NCBI GenBank assembly: GCA_964017045.1 | Contig: OZ024794.1 | Location: 6,050,329 to 6,114,328 of the forward strand | Reading direction: 5' to 3' | DNA from: Omphiscola glabra | Taxonomy: Eukaryota > Mollusca > Gastropoda > Lymnaeidae | DNA: 64,000 nucleotides | In this document: positions 12,728 to 24,500 of the stretch, one piece after another | Numbering within the stretch: the stretch's first letter is position 1 | Layout of the letters: every line of letters begins with the position of its first letter | Program-made: the position numbers and the translations under genes | Notes under the pieces: generated by a model | What the model saw: the letters and a program-made list of their open reading frames with translations, nothing else | Databases searched by the model: none | Told to the model about the DNA's origin: nothing

Positions 12728-13434
12728 AGCTAACCATTCTAACTGTGGTTGTGAGACTATATAACACAAATATCATTGCATACTAACAAAATTTCATTTG
12801 GAGCTCTGGCCATACAAAAAATATTGAAGAAAAGGAACATATGTCGATGAGTTTTTCTTTACATAAAAACATCATGACCCTGAATGGCAAGGCACAGAGC
12901 AGACTCTTGCCAAAAGCAAACAATGTTTCTTTGTTTAACAAAAAGTTCTTAGCAAAATTTAAAAAATTTGTTGCAACTACAAAAAAAACTGCCATTTTAA
13001 AAAATCTTTATAAAACAATGTTGCATTATGGCACTAAAATGTTGACCGGAAATGAGCTGGAAAAAACGTTCGTCGAAGGAAAATTGATCGACGGAAATTT
13101 GGTCGAATTTTTTTTTTCAGTTCACACAATCAAATTTTTGTCAAATTTCTTTTTGAACACACTATACTATATAGTAAAACAAAATAATGCGGTTAAATTT
13201 CCGTTTGACTAAACTTCCATCAATCAATTTTCCGGGGACTAAATTTCTTTCCAACCAATCTCCAGATGAGCACTAAAACACTTTTATAAATGCATTTCTA
13301 CCAATGTATTTATTTCATGTATTCTTATTTGTATAAAGACAGCATTTGAAGATTTATGGCACAATGTATAACATCCAATTTTAGAAATTTGTTTGAAAGT
13401 ATTACCTGACTCTGATCTGTATGAGCGCACACTA

Positions 13435-14275
13435 ACATTTCTAACAATGTCATTTCTAACACTGTCATTTCTAACACTATCTTTTCTAACACTGTCATTT
13501 CTAACACTGTCATTTCTAACACTGTCATTTCTAACACTGTCATTTCTAACACTGTCATTTCTAACACTATCATTTCCAACACTGTCATTTCCAACACTGT
13601 CATTTCCAACACTGTCATTTCTAACACTGTCATTTCTAACAATGTCATTTCTAACACTGTCATTTCTAACACTGTCATTTCTAACACTGTCATTTCTAAC
13701 ACTGTCATTTCTAACACTGTCATTTCTAACATTATCATTTCTAACACTGTCATTTCTAACACTGTCATTTCTAACACTGTCATTTCTAACACTGTCATTT
13801 CTAACACTGTCATTTCTAACACTATCATTTCTAACACTGTCATTTCTAACACTATCATTTCTAACACTATCATTTCTAACACTGTCATTTCTAACACTGT
13901 CATTTCTAACACTATCATTTCTAACACTATCATTTCTAACACTGTCATTTCTAACACTATCATTTCTAACACTATCATTTCTAACACTGTCATTTCTAAC
14001 ACTGTCATTTCTAACACTATCATTTCTAACACTATCATTTCTAACACTGTCATTTCTAACACTATCATTTCTAACACTGTCATTTCTAACACTATCATTT
14101 CTAACACTATCATTTCTAACACTGTCATTTCTAACACTGTCATTTCTAACACTGTCATTTCTAACACTGTCATTTCTAACACTATCATTTCTAACACTGT
14201 CATTTCTCTAACACTGTCATTTCTAACACTGTCATTTCTAACACTGTCATTTCTAACACTGTCATTTCTAACACG
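13435..14275. repeat. 15 bp array, about 56 copies
   Basis: Unit ctaacactgtcattt with an alternative ctaacactatcattt. Being 5 codons long, it opens frames on both strands (TLSFL and VLEMT repeats). No start context, domain or splice structure supports a protein. Confidence 0.95.
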
Positions 14276-14341
14276 GTTCATTATTATCATTTTGGTATAA
14301 AATTAAAAGATAGTTGCCATGACATTAGTTTGACCAGTGAC

Positions 14342-14845
14342 CAGTCGTTGGCAAAGCGCCTATCATGAGCCACATGCGGCTCTTTAGAGATCTGAGTGTG
14401 GCTCTATGTTTTCATGCAAACAATTATTTTCAAGCATGAACCTCATCTAAAGTAAATTGAGAAATTGTCTTACTGATGAGAATCTGGAATTCTGCTCGAC
14501 ATTAAAAACAATGATATACAAACCAGACTTATCAAAACTTTCTAAGGAAATGCAAGGTCAAAGTTCACATTAAATTCATGTTGTTTTTTTGTTGTTTTTT
14601 TTTCAATAAGATTATTTTTATATCTGGTCGAATTTAATGTTTAATGTGTGTTATGTATTTTGTCAATAAATAAAAATATTATTATTTATCTGGTTGTATT
14701 AAATGTTTAGTAGCTAGTTTAAACCTACTCCGAAAAACACGGTTCTTGAAAGTTTCTTGAAAATAAATTTGGCTCTCAAATAATTTTGTGCATCTTTTTG
14801 ATGCTGATTTTCGGCTCTTTTGACTAATGAGTTTGCCGACCACTG
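14342..14845. mobile_element. hAT-like element, about 0.5 kb
   Basis: Left end cagtcgttggcaaagcg and right end, inverted, cagtggtcggcaaactcatt, with tgtggctct/gagccaaa segments inside each end. Nearby 8-mers agtttgac (14327) and agttagac (14846) match 7 of 8 but are offset by 7 bp on the left, so the exact left border is uncertain. Confidence 0.65.
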
Positions 14846-15334
14846 AGTTAGACTATAAGGAATAAAAGATATGATTTAACATTAAAGTAGCATGTATTTT
14901 ATGTCCAAATTAATATTTATACAATTAAAATGTTCAACACAATATAATACTTTTCATTATCGTATGTAGAAATACACATTCAAGGGGGGGTGTTGGGTAT
15001 TATTTTTAAGGGGAGGGGGTGGGGCTATTATTTATAAACTAAAACCATTTTTTTAAAACAAAAAAGTGTATACAATTAAATTATTATTTTAAAATTTACA
15101 TCAGAAGAAGAAAAAAAAATGATTTTATACATTTCAAATATGAATCCACGACATCTTTAATTAAATAAATTTAAATTCCTCATTTTAATTTTAGATTTCA
15201 CCATTTTGTTTAATTAAAGTTCACACCCACCACAATTTTAAATTTTTCAATTAAATTATTTTATAAGAAGGATGTTTAAAAAATTTACAACTTTATATCA
15301 AGTTTGTGTAACATGTGTCCTCAGATGAATTACA

Positions 15335-15735
15335 CAGACTTGATTCAATATTGATCTGTTTTGTCAAATTTCCTAAACCAAACATAACTCAAAAGTTGAT
15401 TCAATATTGATCTGTTTTGTCAAATTTCCTAAACCAAACATATCTCAAAAGTTGATTCAATATTGATCTGTTTTGTCAAATTTCCTAAACCAAACATAAC
15501 TCAAAAGTTGATTCAATATTGATCTGTTTTGTCAAATTTCCTAAACCAAACATATCTCAAAAGTTGATTCAATATTGATCTGTTTTGTCAAATTTCCTAA
15601 ACCAAACATAACTCAAAAGTTGATTCAATATTGATCTGTTTTGTCAAATTTCCTAAACCAAACATAACTCAAAAGTTGATTCAATATTGATCTGTTTTGT
15701 CAAATTTCCTTAACCAAACATAACTCAAAAGTTGG
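15335..15735. repeat. 56 bp tandem array, 7 copies
   Basis: Unit begins gttgattcaatattgatctg. Near-identical copies just 3' of the cyclase gene. Confidence 0.93.
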
Positions 15736-15739
15736 AAAT

Positions 15740-16153
15740 GGTTCTATTAATTTTTCGTTTTATTATTTCTTATAATCATTAATTATAATAAGTAATGTAT
15801 TCACTTTCATTAGGTCGACATTAAAAAATACATCAATACATAAAAAAACACATTTTTTAAAGTGTTAAATAAAGAAATTCATATAGAAAGAAAAATATTC
15901 TCCTGAAATCAAAAGAAAATGAAAGTTATGTGCATAAACAGATTCTACATGTGTTTTAAAAGACCAATTTCAATATCAATTATAAACAATGTAAGCCATT
16001 CCCATTGCTCTATTTCTCTTAACCGTCCATATTGTTTTTTAAAGACATGCTTTCATTTAGTTGATTGGAATTATTTCAAAAGCTCCTTTACGAATGGTCT
16101 GGGCTCGATAAATCTCTGTTAAGCTTTATATAACTTATTATTTTGAGTAGTGT
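15740..16153 (-). other. Probable 3' UTR of the cyclase gene
   Basis: AT-rich sequence after the stop, before the 56 bp tandem array. Several TTTATT hexamers (AATAAA on the coding strand) occur, for example near 15769, but I cannot say which is used. No ORF of interest. Confidence 0.4.
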
Positions 16154-18560
16154 CTAAACCTCTGTGATTTTCTTACTGAAACGTGGAACAGGCATATCCA
16201 TGCTGAAGTTGTCACTGACTGTCACATCATCAATATTCATATCATCAAACATGTCCATGTCACTCATGTGGTCAGGGACAAACAGGTCATCATCGCTGAC
16301 GGTTCCAGGCCGGTAGTTGTCATACTCTGACTCATAGGCTGCTGAGCCGGAGTCACCATTGATGTGAGGGTCAGACTGGGACATTTCACTGCTGCTGGCC
16401 AGTGAGCTGAGGCTTGTATGCTCTGCTCTGGATGCTGCAGTTTGGGCACCAAAGATGAGCGGCATGAGATAAGCGTGTCTGGTCTTTGGACTTGCGCAAG
16501 CTGAACTAACAGGTGATGTGGTGTCCTCACGGTCGCTTGGAATGTAATCTAAACTTCTGCAGTGCCGTGGAGGTATGCTGTGCGGTTGTCTCCTCTTGAT
16601 TTGGAACGGGTTGATTGACAACCTATGCACGCTTGGCGCCATCCTGGTGGATGGGAGTACCACCTGGTTGTCCAAGCCACTGTTTAATCTCCTTTTCAGG
16701 TGATCTTTTTCTCGTGTCTCTGGAGATTTTGGAGGCTTGCTGTAACCTGGCATGTGGTGGGATGGGCGATTCTCTGGTTCATCATACAGCAAGGTGTCAA
16801 TGTCAGGTTGGTCATACTCTTGGGTCAACTCTTGCAATAACTGGGTCAATGAAGCTGAGGCCTCTGGGATGGGAAATTTCGGTGTAGGGGGGCAATGGGG
16901 AATGCTGTTGATGGTATCACTGGATCTAGATCTAAATCGATCTAAAGTGCTGTAAGGGGATGTGAAAACATAGCTCAGTACACTATTCTTGTCGTCTTGG
17001 TGAGGTAAGTGGCGAATCAGTGCATTTCTTGATGGCTTCAGTTCTATTGGATTCAGAAACACAATGGAAGAATGATCACTTGGAGGATGGGAGGATATCG
17101 AGTCTTTCTCATCATCAGACACAAAGTTCATGTTAAAAGCCTCTCTCCGTTTCTTCAGCGGAGACAACGATGCTCCAAGCTGGTGGGTAGGCACAGATGG
17201 GTAGGATTTGCGATAACTGCTCTTTAATTTGTGGGCTTCGTTTTGCCCATATCTTAAACCATTTCTTTGAATTGCCCATGGCTTGACCTGGGCAGCCCAA
17301 GGTTTGGGTGCACTGGGGACCATGCCATTTTCGGTATTGTTTCTGGGGTCATAGAAAAGTGACATTGTTTTCCCGTCAATACTGGCCACTAAACCTCCAG
17401 TGGGGGTGACAGTGGAGTTAGAAGATGGGCTGGTCATATCCTCAGCACCAGCTGATGAGTGCTTGTTTCCCTTCTTATGTTCAGGTGAATATTCTGAAAC
17501 ATCATCATGAATGATGACCGTCTGCTCTGAGGAGGCGGTGCTTCTAAGAGAAGGTGTGGTTGATTGACACCTCTCAAATGACTCCCTGCTCCTTTGTGAT
17601 GAGGTTGATGAGGGGCACTTATCAATGGGTTCACGATAAACCCCAGTAACAAAGCGGTCATTACAGTTTCTAGATATATCCTCTGGTGATGGTTTTAGTG
17701 GTCTAGTTAGGCACTCAGAAAGTTGTGCGTAATAACTTTCCTGCTTATTGTTCTTGGCTGGCACAATTCCATTGTGTAATGTTGCTTCACTGGGCAAGTA
17801 ATCCTTGTTTTGAAATTTTTCATGAGAATTAAAACTTGTCATATCTTCCAGTATTGAATCTTCAGTTACTCTCTTAAGATGTGGTTTGGTTGGTGGAGAA
17901 ACACATTTATAGATGGGTGGGGCATTTGTCCTTGAATGAGGGGGGCTGCTGCCGGTTAGTGGTATAGAAGGAGGTTTACAGTTCGGCTCAGAGCTGACTT
18001 TTCTTAAAGAGTGCAGAGAGCTAGTTTGCCCATGGGATGTGTTTGTGCCGGCCATGGTGACGACCTTGCCACCATCCCCAAGAACTTTGGTTGCTCTTGC
18101 ACCATCACTGACTGTTGACTTGGGGCTGGTGGGGCTGCCTGGACTTGTGAGTGAAGAACCTTTGGCTTTCAAGCTATCAAAGATCGAATTTTGTACTTGC
18201 ACAGACACAGGCCTGGCTTGCTGGTTTTGCATCTTCACATTAAAAAAGTGTACGGCTGGCAACTCCGGACCCCCTACATTACCTTGAGCCATGTTACCAG
18301 CAGAGGAAGTGCTAAGTTTCCGTAGTGGGTTTCTGTGCATGCTGGGGCTGTCCATGGAATTTTGACGTTTTTTATTGAGACTGCCTGTTGGAGTTGAGGC
18401 GCCATGCTGCCTTTCCATGGTGGATGTTTGGTGCTGGATTCGTTCAGTGCTGGATGTGAACACCGGATGCTCTGCACTGGCAGACTTACCCAGAGTTCTT
18501 AGAGAGGGTGAGACAGGTGAGTCATTGCTGATCATTGTTGGAGGTAAACTCTCGAGTGAT
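16154..18560 (-). CDS. Cyclase exon 19: long C-terminal tail with PDZ-type end
   Basis: Residues 800-1601, the terminal coding exon. Low-complexity, Ser/Pro/Thr-rich, probably disordered and cytoplasmic. Basophilic phosphosite-like motifs LRKLS, LRKVS and KKRQNS occur near its start; a very acidic stretch ([13 protein letters not shown]) precedes the end, which is KKITEV-stop. A TEV terminus fits the class I PDZ ligand S/T-x-V. The reading frame extends 44 bases upstream of the acceptor tttttccag/ATC, but those bases are intron. Fly rutabaga also has a long tail, mammalian ADCY1 a short one. Confidence 0.93.
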
Positions 18561-21500
18561 CTGGAAAAATGACAGGAAGACATGACAAATGAAGTTTTTA
18601 CCAAATAAATTATGTTGCAACTGATTTCTTTTTAAAATAATTAATCTGGTAAATCAATTGATATTAGTCTTACTAATGATACAATTAAGTTTATTATAAT
18701 AAGATAATGAGATTATCATGGATCCTTAATGATACAATTCAGGCACAAGATGAAAGTAAAAATCATTAATTTTACTGACCTGCAAGTTGGAGTTCCACTG
18801 GGATTAGGGCTGTCTATTTGTGGGCTTTCTGGTGGTGTGGGAGGTGGGTAGATACAATTGGGATCTCTTGGCACGATGCGGTCCTTCAGCAGGTACGTGA
18901 TCATGTCACCTTTACCTTTGACAGGGACTTTACCTCGGCATTCAAAAGTGAAGACATTCTTGAGAACTGCATAAACTTCTTCTGTGACCTGAAGTGGCAA
19001 AATGTAACCATTACATCACTGGAGATGTCTCTCTGGACTTCTACTGTCACCTGAAGGGTCAACATTTTAAAATTAAATTTTTGGGTATTTGACAGAACTT
19101 CTTCTTATGCCCAGTGATAAAGCAGTCTGCAGTTTAACATTCATTATGAATTAATCAAATTAGAAGGAAAAAATTTCCCAAATAGTCAATGTTAGGAACT
19201 CATTTTAAAACAGCTATAACTTTGTAAGAAGAAGCATTATTCAAACCATATTAAGGTAATTGCCTAAGGAAAACAGCTTAGCCATTTACCTGCCAGACTG
19301 CACAGTGATAGACCAGCTTATCTGCCAGACTGCGCAGTGATAGACCAGCTTACCTGCCAGACTGCGCAGTGATAGACCAGCTTACCTGCCAGACTGTGCA
19401 GTGAAAGACCAGCTTACCTGTACCCTCCCTGAAATGCCTGTGCTTTCCATTCGACTGGCAACATTAACTGTATTCCCCCATATATCATACTGAGGCTTGC
19501 GTGCTCCAATGACTCCAGCCACTACTGGTCCAACATTAATACCTTCAAGTAAGCAAAAAAACGTTGGTCTGATTTTTCTTATTTTTTTAGTTTTAAATGT
19601 ATGCCTGGACAAAGGTATACCACTAACTAAACAATGTAAATATCTAACGCATTCCCTCCTTCAAACTTACCAACTCGTAGCTCAAAATTGTTGTAAGAGT
19701 TTTCATTGATGTTTTTTAATTTCTCCTTCATGGCCATAACGAAATCTACCAACATCGTGATGTAAAATGTTATGGACTCGTCTCTCACCTGGAAACGTCA
19801 AAAATCAAATATAGCAATCACGATGGTATTTTAAACATTTTTAAAAGGAAGTGGGGTTTGATAAGAGCAAAACTTTTGAAAAGATTGTTCCCTTAATTTT
19901 CATTAGGCTCAACAGACAGCGTTCAACCTTATGGAAAACTTTGTGTTATATGTTGTAGTTTTGCATTATTTAGAATATTGCTACTGTAATTATATTGCTG
20001 TTGAATTTTTAAAATAAATCACACACATATGTAAGGCATACATAAAAACGTATGGGTAAAAAATGTGGAACTCAATATAGGCTTAATATAAGAGTAGTAA
20101 AACTATAAGCCAAAAAGAAGTCTTTATCAGATTTTCGTAAATTATATGCAAAATAATTCCCAGAAATTTATTTTCTTAATTTTGCAAAATGGATAAAATT
20201 TCCTAATGGACATGAAATGACATTGACCTTATTCAAACTAAACAATTTGACAGGAACATCATATGACCAATCTTAACTTTATCCAATTTGAAACAAGTGT
20301 CCTACCTTGACCAGGTGAGATGGTTTAAGTCCTGTAGCTGCCATGTAACAACTCCCAATCGTTTTAATTTTTTCAACTCCATAGAAGTAAGGGACATCAA
20401 GTAACTAAAAAAAATGGTTGAAAGTGTTTTCATGGAGAATTCAAAAAAATTAGGGTAAGGATACAAAGGTTTTTATAAATATTGATTTTAAGGATACCAT
20501 CATTAGAGAAACTTTATATCGCAACTTAGTTACTTATCCACTGGTGTGACAAAAATTTTCTTCAGTTGAATGTCTCAAAGACCAAAGAAATGGTTGTCGA
20601 TTTCTGGAGGGGGGCTAATCAAATTGCAGACATTACAATAAAAAATCACAGTAATGAGCTAGTAAAGACATGTATGCGACTAGGTGTCACCATTAATCAG
20701 ATGCTAACATGGCCTGACCATTACCTTATTCTATAGGAAAAAATAAGACTTTTCTTTCTTAAAAAATGACACAATTGTGGGGTTAACATACAAATTATTT
20801 TGTAACAAATGGAAGCCTATTGAACTTTAGTATTACCAGTTGGTATTGGAATTTATCCCATCTCATCAAACACTAATTAAATAGACAAGAAAGCAAGTAA
20901 TATAGCTCAAACAAAACTACCTACACTTGAAGAATTATTTGAAGCAATATGTATTTGTTAAACTACAAAAATTTGGGCAGATAATCACACCCTCTTCATC
21001 ACAGGTACCTAAGACCAGCTCAATCTGGTTGAATTCTTTCCCTTAAATTAGGACCAAAGGATATAAAAATTTAATTTGTTCCGCAAACTATCAGAATTTA
21101 CCAGTGCGATTTGCATCAATAAAATAATCTTATCTTATCTCATTTTATCTTATTATAATGATTTACTATGAAATGATGAATGAAAAAAAAGCACTACCTC
21201 ATCAAAGTCAGCTATAATTTCATTGAGGACTCGCAAACATTCAACTCCTTGATTGTTAGCAGCTAACTCAACATAGAAGTTAGAGAAGTTTGGGATTGAA
21301 GCAAAGAATACCGCCACTTTGTTGTATTGTTGACTGTATAATTCCTGACAGATATAACACATTTTTTCATAAACACCATAACAAAAAAATCATCTTAAAA
21401 AAGCATATTATTTTCATAAACACCATAACAAAAAAATCATCTTAAAAAGCTTATTTAGCTTAACCGATATTTTCATAATTGATGAAACCATCTAGTTGTG

Positions 21501-24500
21501 AACAAATGATTAATATTTTTTAAAATCTCATAATCAACAACAGCATGATTTCATATAAGCTAAGTCATATAATAATATGTATTAGATTATTTGTCATTCA
21601 TTAACCGATCTTAACAATCATTTTCTGTGAGATGGATACAAGATTAACTTAAAGCCCGTAGAGAACCCCAAATCCCAGGGTAAAAATTTTAAACATGTGT
21701 GAAAAAGTAAAATTGTTCATAAAAACATGGAAATAGCAGAGCAAGGTATGTGGAAGCTTGAAATAGAAAGACAAGACAAAAAAAGAAGAAAATTGCTGAC
21801 AAAGGCTCTTAGCCGAAACATTCTTATTTTATTGTCTTGTCTTTCTATTTCAAGATTCCACATACCTTGTTCTGCTATATCCTTCATACACCTTCAACGT
21901 AGTCCTTCATTTAATATCATATAAACAAGTGAGGTACCCCAGATTTGCCTTGATATTATATGTTGGCATCAGATGCTCCTGTACTTACATCAAGCAACAC
22001 AAAACTATTATATCTCTTCAAATTCTTTCATCCTCAGCCCCTACCCTCCTCACATTTCCTTCATTCAATTACCATGTGACTGTTAGTCTGTAGGTTGAGA
22101 AAATGGTTGGCCACATGTTCAGGTAAAAGATTGCATAAAATTCTAGAGTTTTGACGTTGCAGTTCCTGCATTCCGGATTTTTCCTCCGTTGCCTGAAAGC
22201 AAAACCGATAACTCAGATTTTAATAAAGCTCCTTTTTATTTTTCCTTATCGGGACAATATAAACATATAACGGACATCCAAATTAAACGATTGGTTATTT
22301 GCAATGTTACATTGCACAGGGCAACAGACTAAAACTTTTTAAGCCCCTGACAATGACTTCTTCATCAGTGAACAGATCAAGAAGATTGTAAAGCCAAACC
22401 ATAATGGCTGGATTTATTTTATTTTAAATACGCTGAATGAGCAATACGCTTATGCATTTTTCTGTTTAGCATATAATACTAAATGTCATGACAAAATTTA
22501 GTCATATTCAGTACCAGAACTTCCATGACATGTGACATTTTGTTTATCTAAAATCTTTGTGATTCTTTTTGTTTTTATGTTATTGAACCAAAAGTAAGTT
22601 CAAACCACATACAAGATTTCATTTAAAATGTAAGCATTAACACTTATCCTTTATGAATGGTGATTATTAACACATTGTTGGTTATGGAGTTTAGTACAAT
22701 TAATCTTGCCCAATAGGAACCATCTTCGTGAAGCTCGATAATGCTCAAGAATCCTAAAATATTTAAAGATCTCACCTTGATTTAATAGTTTATATTTCAC
22801 AAAATATTCAAAATTGTATGCACATAATTTCTGACTAGAACGAAAATTATAGTTTTAATTTTGAGGCATTAAAACTAACAAACTTTCCTGAGCATTTTTA
22901 TTATAAATCTTATTCTTAAACATTTATTAAATAAGAAATGGAGATAGAATGCATCTGTGCAACAAAGAATGGTAACCTACTGCAAATGCCATATGTAATA
23001 GGAAGTAAATACTTGAAGTTTGAAGTCAGATCAGATAATTATGCATTAGTTTTTTGGCATCTCTGAAGAACAAGATGTCATGAGCTGTTTTGTATTAAAG
23101 AAATTGATCATGCTGTCATTTCATAGAGGATATATCAAGTCAAACAGAGACTGAACTGTTACAAATCAACCAAAGATGATATGTTGGACATTCCTGCATA
23201 AGCAATTGATCACAAGGTTTTCCTGCTATTATTATGATTTATTTTTATTTTTTTTAGACATTTCAGATGCTTTTATCATGTATGTAGCAAGGCTCCTGTT
23301 AACACTGGATTATTTAATTGAAAAAGAAAAAAATTAATATTTACAACAAGGGAGTACATTTTATGCAAATAGTATAAATTTGTTAGCAACAATTTTAATG
23401 AAATAAAAATTTTAAAATAACTTAGATTATTTAGGATCAAGTTATACGTTATGCTTGCTAATAACATTCAAGATAAATCAGATGATTTCAAGCAAGTATA
23501 TTTCTGTTTTGTCTCTGGGTTCTTGTTTTGTTATAGCTTATTTCAGTGTCTTTAATAAAAAGCATTCCAGAAAAATTTCTGCTTATATTTCCTTATGACT
23601 TAAAGATAAACGATGGTGCGATAACAGGTATAGAAAAATCAATTATAAATGTGTTTAAAAAGAGCAGTGGAATCACACAAATCTCATTCTGCATTATTAT
23701 TTTTTACTAGCAATAAATGAATGACTGAACAGTAAACCTAAAACTTAACTTATTATAATATAAATACAATGTTAGTTACCAAGACTGATCTTAAGGCTGA
23801 GAAAATTAATTTTAACTTTGTGATGTTTCAAAATAGTACTTTCAGTAGACGACATCTAAGATTTCATGCAAATATCTGAAATAAACTTCATATCAAGTTC
23901 GCAAAAGGTTTATTACAAAAATAAATTGTTAAAATCATTAAGACATTTGAATGCAATTTTGTCTTAATAAATATATTGAAGTTGCTGACTACAGTGGTTA
24001 GTCCTTAGTCTGAGAAGTAACTCACCAAGGTGTGCTGTAGAGGTAAAGTAATTTTACACTTAGCCTTGGATAATTTAGCCAAATAATATAAAGGGATTCA
24101 TTTAAAAGAAAAGAAAAATATATGTAATTATATTTTTAAAGAAGCAAGGACTCTGCCTCTTGTTAAAAAACTCCTCTTGGAACTCTGCCCCATGTTAAAA
24201 AACTCTTCTTGGAACTCTGCCCCATGTTAAAAAACTCTTCTTGGAACTCTGCCCCATGTTAAAAAACTCTTCTTGGAACTCTGCCTCATGTTAAAAAACT
24301 CTTCTTGGAACTCTGCCTCTTATTAAAATAGACTTCTTGGAACTCCTTTAGTTAACTTTTATTTGTTTTCATTAAGTTCAATGGAGCTTTTATGGTTACA
24401 TACACATTTGATTGTTAAAGATTTGACTGAAACTAAAAGAAAGGGTTTGACTTTGGTGCAGTTCAGAGTAAGATTTAAATAATCCCAAAGTTTATAGTAT

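Noticed and set aside
13325..14290. Long repeat-encoded ORFs on both strands (VLEMT and TLSFL pentapeptides)
   Set aside because: Pure consequence of a 15 bp tandem unit without stops; both strands are open equally.
16264..18572. Several ORFs opposite or offset to the last cyclase exon
   Set aside because: Shadows of the long tail frame, with no start context or domain.
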